Of a stretch of 33,011 bases of DNA, positions 32,744-33,011 are shown piece by piece; positions within the stretch are counted from its first letter, which is position 1, and each line of letters begins with the position of its first letter. The DNA lies in assembly GCA_964579575.1 (NCBI GenBank), contig CAZOGL010000016.1:1-33011 (forward strand), given 5' to 3'. Both the position numbers and the translations under genes were made by a program. The notes below the pieces were generated by a model. The model searched no databases and had not been told where the DNA came from. It saw only the letters and a program-made list of their open reading frames with translations. This DNA comes from CAVEFW01 sp964579575 (GTDB taxonomy: Bacteria > Actinomycetota > Coriobacteriia > Coriobacteriales > Eggerthellaceae).

Positions 32744-32953
32744 CTAAACAACATTGTTGCCGCCCCTAATAACGGCTGGGACGAACGGCGGATCGTCCTC
32801 GAACGTGAGCTGCATGCCGAACACCTCACGCTCGAGCCTCGCAATCTCGTCCACCGACGCGCCGCGCTCCCGCGCCTCGCGTATCCTCTTTCCCGCATCG
32901 ATGCCGCTTTGCAGTGCGTCGAGAATCTTCTTGTCTCTCTCCGAAAGTGCCAT
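32744..32953 (-). CDS. Small charged protein of unknown function
   Basis: GGAGG lies 5 nt before ATG 32953 (a second ATG is directly upstream at 32956), giving 69 residues. The product is helical and rich in Arg, Glu and Ala (ALSERDKKILDALQSGIDAGKRI, RERGASVDEIARLEREVFG), then a short Pro-rich tail. The good ribosome site and coding look support a real gene. Its size and helix content fit an antitoxin or a phage-type accessory protein, but I cannot name a family. The operon may continue beyond the window. Confidence 0.5.
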   Translation of the reverse strand: MALSERDKKILDALQSGIDAGKRIREARERGASVDEIARLEREVFGMQLTFEDDPPFVPAVIRGGNNVV

Positions 32954-33011
32954 CATTGCCTCCTAACTCGTCGTTGTGCCCTTATGCCACGATGCTGCTT
33001 GTCGACAGCCC

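Overview
This 33 kb window carries five 100-base N gaps and looks like part of a draft or metagenome-derived scaffold. The gene content suggests an anaerobic, host-associated actinobacterium of the class Coriobacteriia. The grounds are an EAL protein with a seven-helix sensor, a very large Gly-rich/InlB-repeat surface protein with a cell-wall-type C-terminus, a DUF2779 nuclease, and a YfhO/DUF-type membrane-protein remnant. This assignment is inference from gene style; no rRNA or tRNA gene was seen.

Layout. (a) 0.15-7.4 kb: an EAL phosphodiesterase faces an HscC-type Hsp70 and its probable partner, a 1,100-residue TPR protein whose J-like domain has Asn-Pro-Glu in place of His-Pro-Asp. (b) 7.6-17 kb: metabolic and housekeeping-like genes. 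They are a membrane-tethered endonuclease/exonuclease/phosphatase-fold enzyme, a class 3 aldehyde dehydrogenase, a coupled pair of DJ-1/PfpI protein and phosphotransferase-fold protein, a tyrosine-phosphatase-like protein, a DMT-type transporter, a two-nuclease-domain DUF2779 protein and a ModD-like phosphoribosyltransferase. (c) 17.3-30.2 kb: an accessory region, visibly richer in A+T toward its right half. It holds an AbiEi/AbiEii toxin-antitoxin pair, the giant surface protein, an Ntn-type linear amide hydrolase, a NERD-domain protein with a broken zinc-ribbon tail, a HipBA pair with clear operators, a decayed AlbA/Schlafen-type ATP-binding protein, a small surface or membrane protein of unknown function and a DinJ/RelB antitoxin fragment. 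(d) 30.2-33 kb: a DHA2-type drug exporter, a decayed membrane protein and a small unknown protein.

Three things stand out. First, many gene ends carry short degenerate tandem repeats (9, 35, 41 and 45 bp periods), some in frame with the coding sequence, and three of the five gaps fall inside such arrays. Second, the 24.2-24.9 kb gene-free stretch contains four copies of a GACGTC-containing motif arranged as two direct pairs of exactly 41 bp period facing each other. Third, the right-hand accessory region has several near-perfect palindromes (28, 16 and 10+10 bp) next to toxin-antitoxin remnants. The other two gaps (15954-16053 and 29546-29645) are flanked by identical 55-bp copies and are most simply unmerged contig overlaps.

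Cooperation between genes: the TPR/J-like protein and HscC probably form a chaperone pair read from one transcript. AbiEi/AbiEii and HipB/HipA overlap by 4 bp in the usual antitoxin-first order. The PfpI and phosphotransferase genes overlap by 1 bp and are probably translationally coupled.
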